DNA from: Pinguiococcus pyrenoidosus
Taxonomy: Eukaryota; Sar; Pinguiophyceae; Pinguiochrysidales; Pinguiochrysidaceae
DNA length: 12,861 bases
Reading direction: 5' to 3'
Assembly (NCBI GenBank): GCA_019677205.1
Contig: JAAMXY010000529.1
Span: forward strand, 1-12,861
Below are positions 12,861-12,861 of this stretch, in pieces (the stretch's first letter is position 1; each line of letters begins with the position of its first letter). A program made the translations under genes and the position numbers. The notes beneath the pieces were generated by a model, which was given only the letters and a program-made list of their open reading frames with translations, was not told the origin of the DNA and searched no databases.

Positions 12861-12861
12861 G

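Overview
The window is a eukaryotic chromosome end. Its first 54 bases are nine perfect CCCTAA units (TTAGGG read toward the end), followed by two degenerate units. The organism appears to be an intron-poor, fairly GC-rich microbial eukaryote. One reading frame of about 8.6 kb and another of about 1.5 kb run without any intron. The telomere type and the domain make-up of the giant protein fit protists such as stramenopile algae or thraustochytrids, and also fungi. The sequence alone does not settle the lineage.

Layout from left to right. Bases 1-66 are telomere. Bases 67-1096 are a short subtelomeric stretch with one weak small ORF (439-771) and a 9-bp inverted repeat (876-917). Bases 1097-9664 on the minus strand encode a 2855-residue protein. 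It carries a ZNFX1-type superfamily 1 RNA helicase, an NFX1-type zinc finger, a coiled coil, four tandem CbbX/SpoVK-type AAA+ modules and a Cys/His C-terminal tail. Bases 9864-11393, also minus, encode a helical-repeat (TPR-like) protein of 509 residues that I do not recognise. An AT-rich box at 11494-11510 lies midway between its start and a divergent plus-strand ORF (11599-11979). The right end (11712-12860, minus) holds the 3' part of a Cys-containing, probably extracellular-type protein. It is interrupted by one in-frame TGA and its similarity to a folded domain fades near 11871, so it looks like a decaying or rearranged subtelomeric gene that continues beyond the window.

The helicase-AAA gene and the TPR-like gene are the two intact genes. 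They are tandem on the same strand and each has an AT-rich box about 100-120 bp before its likely ATG. By family knowledge ZNFX1 helicases act in RNA surveillance, antiviral sensing and small-RNA inheritance, while CbbX-type AAA+ modules remodel protein complexes. An RNA-sensing and remodelling machine with a TPR-like partner is a reasonable inference, but nothing in the sequence proves that the two proteins interact.
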